Positions 28,179 through 38,142 of a stretch of 64,000 nucleotides of DNA are shown here, one piece after another. The translations under genes were made by a program, and so were the position numbers. Position 1 is the stretch's first letter; each line of letters opens with the position of its first letter. A model generated the notes under the pieces. It had not been told where the DNA came from. It saw only the letters and a program-made list of their open reading frames with translations, and made no database searches. The DNA is from Lysinibacillus sp. KCTC 33748 (GTDB taxonomy: Bacteria; Bacillota; Bacilli; Bacillales_A; Planococcaceae). The stretch lies in assembly GCF_002237755.1 (NCBI RefSeq), contig NZ_MWSJ01000001.1:310001-374000 (forward strand), read 5' to 3'.

Positions 28179-28266
28179 TACTTAGATTACTCTCTTTTTG
28201 GCCAAGCTCTTCGATAAGTTTCAACAAAGCTACAGTATTTCTTCATTTCATGTTAAAGCTTTTTTC

Positions 28267-29301
<1,035 letters not shown>

Positions 29302-29314
29302 TCAAAATGAAGAG

Positions 29315-29726
29315 TCATCACCAAAACGTGTGGTTGATTTCCGTTCCGACTGGACGCTTTGTTGCTGCCGCTACGCTTTCGCACAGAGCAGAGCTTCCTG
29401 GGAGCGTCCGATGAGCTGCTTGGGGGCAACAGGATGTTTTTTGCGCGAAAGCGTAGTGCTAACGAAGCGACAGCAGCAGGATGTTTTTTTGCGCGAAAGC
29501 GTAGTGCTAACGAAGCGACAGCAGCAGGATGTTTTTTGCGCGAAAGCGTAGTGCTAACGAAGCGACAGCAGCAGGATGTTGGTCACGAAGGCGTTATCAC
29601 AGGATGTGATGTATTTAGCCTTCGTTCCTCTATCGCTAATCCCTAAGGAGTCGCCCAGTCTCCACTACAATCAACTTTTTCATAATAGACGTTTTAATAA
29701 AAGTCATTCACAATTTTGGGTGATGA
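29315..29726 (+). repeat. Repeat family A, long copy A4, inserted in the trpS leader
   Basis: Outer ends TCATCACCAAAA and TTTTGGGTGATGA are inverted. Inside come the left core (GGTTGATTTCCGTTCCGACTG), a GCTTTCGC/GCGAAAGC-rich middle, the triple 47 bp repeat, the CGAAGGC ... GCCTTCG nested hairpin (29587-29624) and the right core (AAGGAGTCGCCCAG, TCTCCACTACAATCAAC). Short overlapping frames in it read RKRSANEATAAG in repeats and are not genes. Confidence 0.85.
29431..29572 (+). repeat. Triple 47/48/47 bp tandem repeat inside copy A4
   Basis: Units 29431-29477, 29478-29525 and 29526-29572 differ only by one extra T in the middle unit. Each has AGGATGTTTTTT, GCGCGAAAGCG, TAGTGCTAACGAAGCG and ACAGCAGC. 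A fourth unit begins at 29573 and diverges after AGGATGTT. Other family A copies carry only one or two degenerate units. Confidence 0.9.
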
Positions 29727-29733
29727 ACCAAAA

Positions 29734-30090
29734 TAAAAAAACATCATGCGTCCTCATTAGTTTTCTAATGAAGGGACGAATGATGTTTGAATCCGCGGTA
29801 CCACCCAGCTTGCCTAAAACGGCCACTCTTCTTCGTAACGTGAAGGGACGAGCTTTGCTAATAGACTTAAGGAAGAAATTAAGTCGTTCACAAAGCTAAC
29901 TCGGAAGTCCATTCCAAATGCTTACACGATCTGTTTGCAGCAACCACAGACTCTCTAAACGTGTAAAAGGCAAATGTACTACTCTTCGTCAGCGTTTTTT
30001 AGCTCAATACCTGTCTTCCATCTGCATAGATGGCGAGGTGAATTCACCAAAGACATAATTGATTTATTGCAAAAAATTATATTATAAAGG
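29734..30090 (-). promoter_or_regulatory. T-box riboswitch for trpS, specifier TGG
   Basis: Read on the minus strand: an AGTA-box region (GAAGAGTAGTA), AGAGAGTCTGTGG, then GGAA-TGG-ACTTCCGAG, where TGG (29909-29911) is the Trp specifier. Downstream come the T-box GGGTGGTACCGCGG (about 29796-29809) and a terminator hairpin CATCATTCGTCC ... GGACGCATGATG with T run (29736-29790). Uncharged tRNA-Trp should stabilise the antiterminator. A TATAAT-like box lies near 30080. The gene it controls begins 480 bp further on, past repeat A4. Confidence 0.93.
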
Positions 30091-30201
30091 CTCGGTGAAA
30101 AGCAAGTGTGTAAAGTCAGACTTTTGACGGTGTTTTTTCTCGGAAGAAAGTTATATGCTACTTTTGTTGCTTTTTTATTTCAGTAAATTATATGAAGGTG
30201 T

Positions 30202-30335
30202 GGCTCAACACCAAAATTTGCGAATGACATTTGTTAAAACACATTCCATATACATAAGTTGATCTTCGTTCCGACTGGACGCCCCCAGTAAAGTTCCCAT
30301 TCGGAATAGAAATCAACCGCACGTTATGGTAACAA
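30202..30335 (-). repeat. Repeat family A, short copy A5
   Basis: Begins CTCAACACCAAAATTTGCG, continues AATGACATTTGTTAAAACA, GTTGATCTTCGTTCCGACTG, GGACGCCCCC, and ends TCGGAATAGAAATCAACCGC and ACGTTATGGT. The right core has swapped to the GGAACGG type, so both arms are TTCCG/CGGAA. It lies between the divergent trpS leader and spx. Confidence 0.75.
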
Positions 30336-30696
30336 TCAATTTATTTGGAAATGCAACCGATATTAGTAAAAATACGTCTATATTTGTACACACAGAATTG
30401 ACAGTATTCTCGTTTAAAATTTTTAAATGAGAACAAAAACAATCAAGCAGTGGATGTTTAAAATGCTCTACGAATGGGAATGTTAGTAGTAGGTCATTAC
30501 AGATCTCAAGAAGTAACTACTTTGAAGTTTATGTGAAAAAACAGAAAATTTCATGTCAAATGGGTATTCTTTTTTTATTGGAACTATATTCAAACATCAC
30601 AGAGTACTGTATAATGGTATGTATATTTAAATTACATTAATTCTAATTTAACACACTAGTTTATAGATAATGATTAAAAGGAAAGGATGTGTCAGT

Positions 30697-31095
30697 ATGA
30701 TAGTAACTTTATTTACATCACCAAGTTGTACGTCTTGCCGAAAAGCTAAAGCATGGTTAGAGGAGCATGAAATCCCATATACAGAACGTAATATATTTTC
30801 TGAACCATTAAGCATTAGTGAAATTAAAGAAATTTTGCGTATGACAGAAGATGGTACGGATGAAATTATTTCAACTCGATCAAAAATTTTCCAAAAATTA
30901 AATGTTGATGTGGAAAGCTTGCCATTACAACGTTTATACGAATTAATTCAAGAGTATCCAGGTTTATTACGTCGTCCCATTATTTTAGATGAAAAACGTT
31001 TACAGGTCGGCTACAACGAGGATGAAATTCGCCGTTTCCTGCCTCGTAAGGTTCGTGCTTATCAATTGCAAGAAGCACAGCGTATGGTGAACTAA
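30697..31095 (+). CDS. spx: Global redox regulator Spx
   Basis: 132 aa ArsC-like protein that binds the RNA polymerase alpha subunit C-terminal domain and redirects transcription in thiol stress. The redox switch CTSC is at residues 11-14, one later than in B. subtilis because of one extra N-terminal residue. The basic patch around [26 protein letters not shown] is intact. ATG 30697 follows AAAGGAAAGGATG; an upstream ATG at 30670 has no site. A TATAAT lies at 30610-30615. Its ClpXP adaptor spxH and the small RNA roxS are 5 kb away. Confidence 0.95.
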   Translation: MIVTLFTSPSCTSCRKAKAWLEEHEIPYTERNIFSEPLSISEIKEILRMTEDGTDEIISTRSKIFQKLNVDVESLPLQRLYELIQEYPGLLRRPIILDEKRLQVGYNEDEIRRFLPRKVRAYQLQEAQRMVN

Positions 31096-31121
31096 TATTG
31101 CCGTATTCTGCATAGAATAGT

Positions 31122-31170
31122 ATTAGATGTTACATATGCAACAAGCATATTGTGACATCTATTTTTTTGT
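31122..31170 (+). terminator. Terminator after spx
   Basis: AGATGTTACATATG ... CATATTGTGACATCT stem with one bulge, followed by ATTTTTTTG. Confidence 0.8.
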
Positions 31171-31528
31171 GTTTTTCTTATGTAAATCCTTCTATATAGA
31201 GTATAATAAATAATAGGGAAAAGTCATATATTTCGGTAAAGTATGTTAAACTTGATTTTAGCTTAATAGTTTACTACAATTTCAATAATTCAAATAACTT
31301 CTGTGAAACGGTGTATATCCTTTTCATTTTATGACAGAACAGCATACAATATAATTAGAGACAACTGTGGACATTAATTTTTTAATTTCGGTTGCTCGAT
31401 GGGTTTACTGTAGTGTGGTCAAAGGTTGAAAAACAAAAATGAAGTATGAGGTTAAAAACAATGAATAATAGCATACTAATGAAATAAACTGTTTTTCGAC
31501 AAATGACAGTGAAGGGAGATGAGGTCTA
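31171..31528. other. Intergenic region before mecA, no gene seen
   Basis: AT-rich; it must hold the mecA promoter. I see no repeat copy and no riboswitch pattern. Confidence 0.4.
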
Positions 31529-32197
31529 GTGGACATCGAACGTGTAAACGAAAATACACTCAAGCTCTTTATTACGTACAATGATATAGAGGATCGCGGC
31601 TATAGTCGTGAAGAAATTTGGTACAATCGAGCAAAGGGTGAACAACTTTTTTGGGATATGATTGATGAAGTAAATACGGAGGATTATTTTGATGTAGAAG
31701 GTCCAATTTGGATTCATATCAATGCTTCTGAAGTAGGCTTAGAGATCATTGTCACACGTGCACATATTTTAAAAGACGGTGAAACCTTAGATGGTTCTTC
31801 GCATTTTGATGAACACAAAGATATGTTTGCTCCATTCGAGGATGTTGGAGAGGATCTTCTCAGTCAACTAACTCAATTTGGTGACATTGATGAGTCAGAA
31901 TTATTTATGGATACAGACATTTATGTTTATAAATTTAAAGATATTGATGAGTTAATCCCTGTAGCGAAACGCATAACAGATGAATTAGTGGATTCCTCAT
32001 TATTTAAATATGAAAATTGGTACTATCTGGTAGTTGACTTTGCGAACGCAGAAGAAGAGCTAAATCATCACGATAGAAATGCGGTTATTAAAGAATTTTT
32101 ACTACCATCGAATTTTACAATCCATCGTTTAGAGGAATATGGCGAAAAAATTATGGAATTTGATTGCTTTGAAACTGTACGAAAATATTTTATTTAA
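31529..32197 (+). CDS. mecA: ClpC adaptor MecA
   Basis: 222 aa adaptor (B. subtilis MecA is 218) that delivers ComK and other substrates to ClpCP and helps assemble the ClpC hexamer. The N-terminal substrate-binding part is MDIERVNENTLKLFITYNDIEDRGYSREEIWYNR; the C-terminal ClpC-binding domain includes YKFKDIDELIPVAKRI. The GTG start follows GGGAGATGAGG. Position between spx and coiA matches B. subtilis. A link to competence control is inferred from family and neighbours. Confidence 0.94.
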   Translation: MDIERVNENTLKLFITYNDIEDRGYSREEIWYNRAKGEQLFWDMIDEVNTEDYFDVEGPIWIHINASEVGLEIIVTRAHILKDGETLDGSSHFDEHKDMFAPFEDVGEDLLSQLTQFGDIDESELFMDTDIYVYKFKDIDELIPVAKRITDELVDSSLFKYENWYYLVVDFANAEEELNHHDRNAVIKEFLLPSNFTIHRLEEYGEKIMEFDCFETVRKYFI

Positions 32198-32224
32198 AGT
32201 AATGAGTACTTGATTCAGTGGTTT

Positions 32225-32277
32225 AGACTGTAAACAAACTTGGTGATTATCAAGTTTGTTTGCAGTCTTTTTATTTA
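32225..32277 (+). terminator. Terminator after mecA
   Basis: GACTGTAAACAAACTTG ... CAAGTTTGTTTGCAGTC stem, then TTTTTATTT. Confidence 0.9.
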
Positions 32278-32413
32278 ACTTCTTTCAGTAAGTGTTTTTG
32301 GTAACGTAAGTAATTGAAAAAAGATAGCAATTTATAAATTTCAAGAAAAAGCCGTACTTTATTTGTCGCTATAAAAAGGCTCCTATACAATTAGGCAAAA
32401 AGGAGATGATTTT

Positions 32414-33535
32414 ATGCTTATGGCCTATAATGAGCAGCAACAGATTTTTCTCCCATACCAATATTCAAGGGAAGCTTTACAACGATATAGGCGGCAGATG
32501 AAATTTTATTGTCCTCAATGCCAGCAGCCTGTCCAATTAAAGATAGGCAAATATAATATCCCTCATTTCGCTCATATTGCTACTAATAGCTGTGTACAGT
32601 TATTTGCAGAGGGTGAATCAAAACTTCATTTACAAGGAAAAGTCCAATTATTTGAATGGTTAAAAAAACTCGGGCATACAGTAAAGCTGGAGCCCTTTTT
32701 AAGGAAGCTTTCACAGCGGCCAGATATGCTTTTGATCAAGGAGCATAAGCAAATTGCCATTGAATTTCAATGTAGTACAATTTCTCATGAAAAGTGGCTA
32801 TTACGTACATCTGGATATGAGAAAAATTGTATACAGCCGTTGTGGCTTTTTCAAACACCTCAAAGACAAACTACACAAGGTGTTCAAAAAATTTCCATTT
32901 CTCCGATTATGCAAAAAGTGCTAAATGCTACAGCATTAGGTTTGTCTTATTTAGTGACATATGATGCAAACACATCGAGATTTATTTATTGGGCGAATCT
33001 TCTTTATGTTCATGGGCATACTTTTATAGGTAAAGTACAGGAATTAACTATTCACAAGCAACATTTTCCTTTTTATGAGCCTAAGACAATTACGAAAGAG
33101 GAATTTCGTCTGTATTGGCAGCTTTATAAAAAGTATTGTAAGCAATTTGTATATCAACGATTATTCCATAGTAAAAATGGGGTGCAAGATGCATTTTTAC
33201 GAAGTAGGTATGAGTTAGGCTTTGCTTTAACGGGGATGCCTGATTACGTAGGTATTCCGGTAAAAGATGGAGAGGCAATACCAAGGTTTTCTATAGAGTG
33301 GCAAACGATTTTACATCATTTTTGTCGTTGTTTACAATTAGCACCTCATGAACTAGATGAGAGAAATATACGATTGTTTTTAAGCCAACAACATATAGAG
33401 GTTACAATCCAGGCTGTACAAGCTATTAAAAATTACGGAATGGTACTGGCGAAAAGGGATGAAAAAGATGATCGTTTTCCGGATATTTGTGAGCGAGTGT
33501 ACGCACATTTATTTGCAATTGACGCAATATACTGA
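32414..33535 (+). CDS. coiA: Competence protein CoiA
   Basis: 373 aa protein of the CoiA family, needed for processing incoming DNA in natural transformation. A zinc-ribbon-like N-terminus (FYCPQCQQPVQLK) with HFAH is followed by a PD-(D/E)XK-type nuclease core (RPDMLLIKEHKQIAIEFQCSTIS). The start is TTATG, either 32414 or two codons later, after AAAAGGAGATG. Between mecA and pepF, as coiA (yjbF) is in B. subtilis. Complete; suggests competence potential but does not prove it. Confidence 0.9.
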   Translation: MLMAYNEQQQIFLPYQYSREALQRYRRQMKFYCPQCQQPVQLKIGKYNIPHFAHIATNSCVQLFAEGESKLHLQGKVQLFEWLKKLGHTVKLEPFLRKLSQRPDMLLIKEHKQIAIEFQCSTISHEKWLLRTSGYEKNCIQPLWLFQTPQRQTTQGVQKISISPIMQKVLNATALGLSYLVTYDANTSRFIYWANLLYVHGHTFIGKVQELTIHKQHFPFYEPKTITKEEFRLYWQLYKKYCKQFVYQRLFHSKNGVQDAFLRSRYELGFALTGMPDYVGIPVKDGEAIPRFSIEWQTILHHFCRCLQLAPHELDERNIRLFLSQQHIEVTIQAVQAIKNYGMVLAKRDEKDDRFPDICERVYAHLFAIDAIY

Positions 33536-33583
33536 GAAAATATGAGAGTATAGGAAAAACGCACATATAAAGGGGGCTGGCAC

Positions 33584-35395
33584 ATGGCTAGTAATCAAGT
33601 TTTAGTAAGAAATGATGTTCCAAAAGAGTTAACTTGGCGCTTAGAGGATATATTCGCAACTGATGCCCTATGGGAAGAAGAGTATAAAGAAGTTGCAGAA
33701 CTTGCGAAAAAAGCACCTAGTTATGCAGGTACTGTGAAAAATGGAGCAGATGAATTAGCGGCAGTTCTAACTTATCACGATGAAATTTATGAACGTGCAA
33801 TGAAGCTTTACACGTATGCTCATATGCGTAATGACCAAGATACGACAAATAGCTTCTATCAAGATATGAATAGTCGTATTCAAACATTAGCGACTAGTAT
33901 TTCGGCTGCCCTATCATTTTTAACACCTGAGATTTTATCACTGAGTGAAGAAACGATAGAAAGTTACTTAGCAGAAAACAAAGACTTACAACTGTATAAG
34001 CAATCATTAAAAGAAATCACGATGGCGCGTCCGCATGTATTACCAGCAGAGCAGGAAGCGTTACTTGCACAAATGTCTGAGGTTACAGGTACTGCTTCAA
34101 ATGCATTTAGTATGTTAAATAACGCTGATATTGTCTTCCCTAAAGTGAAAAATGAAGAAGGGGAAGAAGTACAGCTAACACACGGTAACTATATTAAGTT
34201 TTTAGAAAGTAAAGATCGCACTGTTCGTGAAAATGCTTTTAAAGCAATGTACGAAACTTACGGTAACTTTAAAAATACGTTTTCCGCTACATTAACGGGC
34301 AATGTGAAAAAGCATAATGTTAGTGCACGTATTCGTAATTATGATTCTGCACGTCACGCAGCGATGTCTAATAACTTCATTCCGGAAAGTGTTTATGATC
34401 AATTAGTAGAAACAGTCCATAAGCATTTACCAGCTATGCAGCGCTATATTTCGTTACGTAAAAAGCTTTTAGGTGTAGACGAATTGCATATGTGGGATTT
34501 ATTTGCTCCACTCGTTAAGGAAGTGGATATGAAAATCACTTACGACGAAGCGAAGGATATTTTAGTAAAAGCTTTAGCGCCACTAGGTGAGGAATATCAA
34601 GGCATTGTTCAAGGTGGTCTAGATAATCGTTGGGTGGATGTCTTAGAAAACAAAGGGAAACGCAGTGGTGCGTACTCTTCAGGTGCTTATGGAACAAATC
34701 CATATATATTAATGAACTGGCAAGACAATGTTAATAATCTGTTTACACTAGCGCATGAATTTGGTCATAGTGTACACAGTTATTATTCACGTAAAAATCA
34801 GCCGTTCGTTTATGGCGATTATTCTATTTTTGTAGCGGAAGTAGCTTCAACTTGTAACGAGGAGCTGTTAAATGATTATTTACTGAAAACAATTGAAGAC
34901 CCTCAACAGAAAATTTATTTATTAAATCATTGGCTAGACGGCTTCAGAAGTACTGTTTTCAGACAAACAATGTTTGCTGAATTTGAACACCTAATCCACC
35001 AAATGGATAAAAATGGTGAATCTTTAACAGCAGAGCGTCTAACAGAGGTTTACTATAATTTAAATAAACAATACTTCGGTGAGGATATTGTTGTAGATGA
35101 GGAAATCGGCTTAGAATGGGCTCGTATTCCACACTTCTACTATAACTACTATGTGTATCAATATGCTACAGGTAAATCAGCTGCGACAGCATTAAGTAAA
35201 CAGATTTTAGAAGAGGGTACAACAGCTGTAGAACGTTATATTAATAACTTCTTAAAAGCAGGCTGCTCTAATTTCCCAATTGAGGTATTAAAGGCAGCAG
35301 GCGTTGATATGAACGTTGCACAACCGATTGACGATGCATGTAAAGTATTTGAAGAACGTTTAAATGAGTTAGAAAAATTATTGTTGAATAATTAA
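33584..35395 (+). CDS. pepF: Oligoendopeptidase F
   Basis: 603 aa zinc metallopeptidase of family M3 that cleaves cytoplasmic oligopeptides. His391-Glu392-Phe-Gly-His395 is the zinc motif (LAHEFGHSVHS), and the third ligand Glu is in VAEVASTCNEELL. The usual N-terminal helical domain is present (about 1-180). RBS AAAGGGGGCTGG precedes ATG. coiA ends 48 bp upstream, so they may be cotranscribed. Confidence 0.95.
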   Translation: MASNQVLVRNDVPKELTWRLEDIFATDALWEEEYKEVAELAKKAPSYAGTVKNGADELAAVLTYHDEIYERAMKLYTYAHMRNDQDTTNSFYQDMNSRIQTLATSISAALSFLTPEILSLSEETIESYLAENKDLQLYKQSLKEITMARPHVLPAEQEALLAQMSEVTGTASNAFSMLNNADIVFPKVKNEEGEEVQLTHGNYIKFLESKDRTVRENAFKAMYETYGNFKNTFSATLTGNVKKHNVSARIRNYDSARHAAMSNNFIPESVYDQLVETVHKHLPAMQRYISLRKKLLGVDELHMWDLFAPLVKEVDMKITYDEAKDILVKALAPLGEEYQGIVQGGLDNRWVDVLENKGKRSGAYSSGAYGTNPYILMNWQDNVNNLFTLAHEFGHSVHSYYSRKNQPFVYGDYSIFVAEVASTCNEELLNDYLLKTIEDPQQKIYLLNHWLDGFRSTVFRQTMFAEFEHLIHQMDKNGESLTAERLTEVYYNLNKQYFGEDIVVDEEIGLEWARIPHFYYNYYVYQYATGKSAATALSKQILEEGTTAVERYINNFLKAGCSNFPIEVLKAAGVDMNVAQPIDDACKVFEERLNELEKLLLNN

Positions 35396-35434
35396 TTTGG
35401 AAGGCTGTAGGAATTTCCCTACAGCCTTTTTCTA
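35396..35434 (+). terminator. Terminator after pepF
   Basis: AAGGCTGTAGG-AATTT-CCCTACAGCCTTTTTC hairpin. Confidence 0.9.
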
Positions 35435-35591
35435 TGATTAATTAAATAATAAAAATTGTAAGAATAATGATTTTTTTTGATTTCCAAATGTTTAAAAGTG
35501 CGTATCTTGAAAAAATACTGTTTGTAATCGCTTTCTATTTGACAAATTTGTGAATCTATCATTGGACTTGTTGCTATATTTACTATTCCGT

Positions 35592-35621
35592 GATAAATTG
35601 AATCATGTGAAATAAATCACA
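35592..35621 (+). promoter_or_regulatory. roxS promoter with Rex/Fnr-type operator
   Basis: GATAAA at 35592-35597 is a likely -10. Directly after it is TGTGA-AATAAA-TCACA (35606-35621), a perfect five-base inverted repeat overlapping the expected RNA start. It fits both the Rex box and the Fnr/Crp site. Rex repression of roxS is known in B. subtilis; overlap with the start favours repression. Confidence 0.7.
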
Positions 35622-35731
35622 AAAACAAACATACACCCCTTTGTTTGAACGTGAACATTTCTCCCATCCCCTTTGTGAAAAAGAGGCGTCATTATCTGTC
35701 GAGGATAGTGGCGCTTCTTTTATTTTTTTTA
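35609..35731 (+). ncRNA. roxS: RoxS/RsaE small regulatory RNA
   Basis: About 115-120 nt RNA between pepF and spxH. It has the conserved 5' part (ATAAATCACAAAAACAAACA), two C-rich target-pairing segments (ACACCCCTTTGTTTG and TTTCTCCCATCCCCTTTG) and a strong terminator (35679-35731) of 18 pairs with three G-U, loop TGTCGAG, then ATTTTTTTT. The C-rich motifs match RsaE of Staphylococcus and RoxS of B. subtilis, which damp TCA-cycle and related mRNAs under NADH or nitric-oxide stress. The antisense open frame at 35583-35843 is a shadow. Confidence 0.9.
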
Positions 35732-35764
35732 AGAAGCATTCCGATAAATCGCAGAAACGATCCG

Positions 35765-35824
35765 ATAAATAAAAAAGAGAACAGGGACACAACATTAAAT
35801 GTGTGTTGTATCCCTGTTCTTTAG
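35765..35824. terminator. Terminator downstream of spxH
   Basis: AGAACAGGGACACAACA ... TGTGTTGTATCCCTGTTCT stem, with A run on the left (T run on the minus strand), serving spxH. Confidence 0.88.
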
Positions 35825-35842
35825 AATAATAGTATAATTGCA

Positions 35843-36652
35843 TTATTTAAGACGCCACAGTGTAGCGTGATCTGTCTGAATTCGTTCAATCTTTTGCTGT
35901 AGCATACGCTTCTTTAATTCACGTTCAGCATTTTGCTCTGTTGATGAGTAGATAAAAGCTACTTCATTTGTTGAAAGGGTATGGAATTTTTCAAATAACT
36001 CTTCCATTGTTGGTAATGGTTGACGCACAAGCTGTTCATCCATCATTTCTTGTAAAATATGTTCATAAACTTCATAGGAATAGTTGCCACTAACTTTAAG
36101 ACCTTCATCTTCAATACATTCATTGAAAAACACAATGCTAGGGACTTCATCAACTTCCATCTCACGTTTAATATATAAATCGCATTGGAAGGCACGTGCT
36201 GCTTCTTTTGAACCGAAGTCTGCGGTAAATTCATTCATGTCTAATTGAACATCTTCCGCAATTTTTAGCAACGTAGCATAAGAATTGACATCTTGTTGGT
36301 TTAGTAATACATATTCTTGTAGTTTCGACAAATAACGTGCGCCTGCACGTTTCCCCTGTAACTCTGCTGCTTTAATAGCGATCGATGGCAAAACAGGGTG
36401 ATTAATGTCAAGTTCAATACCGGATACACAACCTTTTACACGCTTACTTAAGCAATTCAGAGAGGCTAGCTCTGTGCTTAGTACAAAGCGCCATGTAAAG
36501 TAATGATTGTACTCTAGCTGTAACTTACGAAGAACGGCTTGCAATTTAAAAGCTTCTGGACAAAGTGGATCTACGAAAATATACAATTCAATAGGCTTAT
36601 TAGCAGTAGAAATCTCAGGAGTTGGCTCTTGTAGCATTTGAATATTATTCAC
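35843..36652 (-). CDS. spxH: ClpXP adaptor SpxH (YjbH)
   Basis: 269 aa DsbA-like thioredoxin-fold protein that hands Spx to ClpXP. The IFVDPLCPEAFKLQ stretch has only one Cys, where a thioredoxin would have CXXC, so it should not act as an oxidoreductase. GTG 36652 is chosen because GAGGGGGA lies about eight bases upstream; it overlaps the end of yjbI by eight bases, so the two are coupled. The same yjbI-yjbH pair exists in B. subtilis, in reverse order on its strand. Confidence 0.88.
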   Translation of the reverse strand: MNNIQMLQEPTPEISTANKPIELYIFVDPLCPEAFKLQAVLRKLQLEYNHYFTWRFVLSTELASLNCLSKRVKGCVSGIELDINHPVLPSIAIKAAELQGKRAGARYLSKLQEYVLLNQQDVNSYATLLKIAEDVQLDMNEFTADFGSKEAARAFQCDLYIKREMEVDEVPSIVFFNECIEDEGLKVSGNYSYEVYEHILQEMMDEQLVRQPLPTMEELFEKFHTLSTNEVAFIYSSTEQNAERELKKRMLQQKIERIQTDHATLWRLK

Positions 36653-37052
36653 GTAACAATTCCCCCTCATCGTCATTTGGTGTATTAATCATGTGATGAG
36701 CTGTTAATACTAAACGTTGATAATAAACTTCACGGTACTTACCTTCCATTCCTACTTCATCCATCGCCTCGGACATACATTCAAGCCAAGCTTGAGCGCG
36801 ATCAGGTGTAATCGGAAAATTCATATGACGTGCACGCATCATTGGATGACCATGCTCCTCAGTAAAAAGATTTGGTCCACCTAAATACTGTGTTTGAAAT
36901 TGAATTTGCTTGCGTGCTGTTTCCGTTAAATCTTTTGGAAAGATTGGAATAAGATCAGGATGCTGTGCAACTCTTCTATAGAACGCATGGATTAGCTCTG
37001 AAAGCTTTTCAGCCCCCAGCTCCTCATAAGGAACAGTGTATTTTCGACTCAT
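36645..37052 (-). CDS. yjbI: Truncated haemoglobin YjbI (group II)
   Basis: 135 aa globin with proximal His in HPMMRARHMNF, Tyr/Gln distal candidates in QFQTQYLGG and the Trp of group II in AQAWLECM. The B. subtilis homologue YjbI supports function or delivery of SpxH. Here the two genes overlap. ATG follows TTAAAGGGGC. Confidence 0.92.
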   Translation of the reverse strand: MSRKYTVPYEELGAEKLSELIHAFYRRVAQHPDLIPIFPKDLTETARKQIQFQTQYLGGPNLFTEEHGHPMMRARHMNFPITPDRAQAWLECMSEAMDEVGMEGKYREVYYQRLVLTAHHMINTPNDDEGELLRE

Positions 37053-37186
37053 AAGTTTAATGCCCCTTTAATTCTTTATATCGTAAAGTATATTTTTATA
37101 CTTAGTCATTTTTTAAAATGTGAATTTCTTGTGACTACCTTCATTCTATCAACGTCTTTTCGTTAACACAAATAAAGCGCTCTTCC

Positions 37187-37300
37187 GAAATGTTTTCGCT
37201 AAAAAAGCACAAATTTCACCACGCGGGTGAAATTTGCCGAAAAACGCTGTATTAACAATGATTATGCGAATCAATTATGCCTCGGCATAATTGAGCCCAG
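37187..37300. repeat. Repeat family B, partial copy B2
   Basis: AATTTCACC-ACGC-GGGTGAAATT palindrome followed by the family B end palindrome CAATTATGCC-TC-GGCATAATTG (about 37272-37293). Between yjbI and yjbJ. Confidence 0.65.
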
Positions 37301-37303
37301 AAG

Positions 37304-38101
37304 TTAAACTGTGTAGTAATTCATCACTTTATTGACATAATTCTGCGTTTCTTTGAAAGGAGGAACGCCACCATACTTTGTAACGCGTGAAGCTCCTGCG
37401 TTATAAGCAGCTAATGCTAATGTAGGATCGTTATCAAATTTATCTAGCATTTGGCGTAAATATTTGGCTCCTGCCATAATATTTTGCTCTGGATCAAAGG
37501 CGTTTGTAACGCCTAAATATTGTGCTGTCTTTGGCATTAATTGCATTAATCCTTGTGCTCCAGCATGACTAACCACATTTGTATTAAAATTAGACTCTTG
37601 CTTAATCACGGCAGCGATGAGTTTCTCAGGTACATTATATGTAGCTGCTGCCTTTTGAATAATCGAAGCGTACTGATTCGCACCTGCTAATGAATTGGCA
37701 TACGCTGTTGAACCAATTACGTTATCTGAAACGTAGGAGTCTAGCTTAGTACTAGTTGTACTAGATTGTGTGTTTGCTAAAGCTGCTTGTACAGATGAAG
37801 GTATAAAGACGCTATTAGAACCGTTATAAAGTAATGCTTGATACGCATTATTTTGCATGTTTTCAGATAAACCAGTTAAACTATTAAACTGATTCATCAT
37901 AGACGAAGCGCTTGATACTCCTCCGAGCAAACTAGATAATTTTGCATTGTTAGTAGTAGTTGAATCGCCAAGTATTTCGCTAATCATGTCAGAAAACATA
38001 GAATTGCTGTCTGTAAGATTGTTTGACGATGAATTTTCTGAAGCTCCTAGTGTTTGTAATGCTTGAATGTCAAGTAAAGTTCTGAGTGATTGGATATCCA
38101 A
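37304..38101 (-). CDS. yjbJ: Lytic transglycosylase YjbJ (SLT domain)
   Basis: 265 aa protein with a low-complexity Ser/Asn-rich N-terminal half (about 1-130) and a C-terminal SLT domain. Catalytic Glu is in AVIKQESNFNTNVVSHAGAQGLMQLMP, with AALAYNAGASRV near the end. No clear signal peptide is seen, as for the B. subtilis relative. TTG start after AAAGGGTGGCAACTCC. It should cleave peptidoglycan glycan strands. Confidence 0.85.
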   Translation of the reverse strand: MDIQSLRTLLDIQALQTLGASENSSSNNLTDSNSMFSDMISEILGDSTTTNNAKLSSLLGGVSSASSMMNQFNSLTGLSENMQNNAYQALLYNGSNSVFIPSSVQAALANTQSSTTSTKLDSYVSDNVIGSTAYANSLAGANQYASIIQKAAATYNVPEKLIAAVIKQESNFNTNVVSHAGAQGLMQLMPKTAQYLGVTNAFDPEQNIMAGAKYLRQMLDKFDNDPTLALAAYNAGASRVTKYGGVPPFKETQNYVNKVMNYYTV

Positions 38102-38142
38102 GGAGTTGCCACCCTTTCTTGTTATCTAGCTAACTTATTTCA

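Noticed and set aside
29431-29572. Triple 47 bp repeat as a CRISPR-like array
   Set aside because: The units are tandem without spacers and lie inside a dispersed repeat; it is a local triplication.
35606-35621. Calling the palindrome strictly an Fnr site
   Set aside because: Fnr and Rex sites share TGTGA-N6-TCACA; overlap with the RNA start fits a Rex operator at least as well, so it was left as Rex/Fnr-type.
35583-35843. 86 aa frame antisense to the roxS region
   Set aside because: It covers the small RNA and two terminators and has no ribosome site; the RNA explains the conservation.
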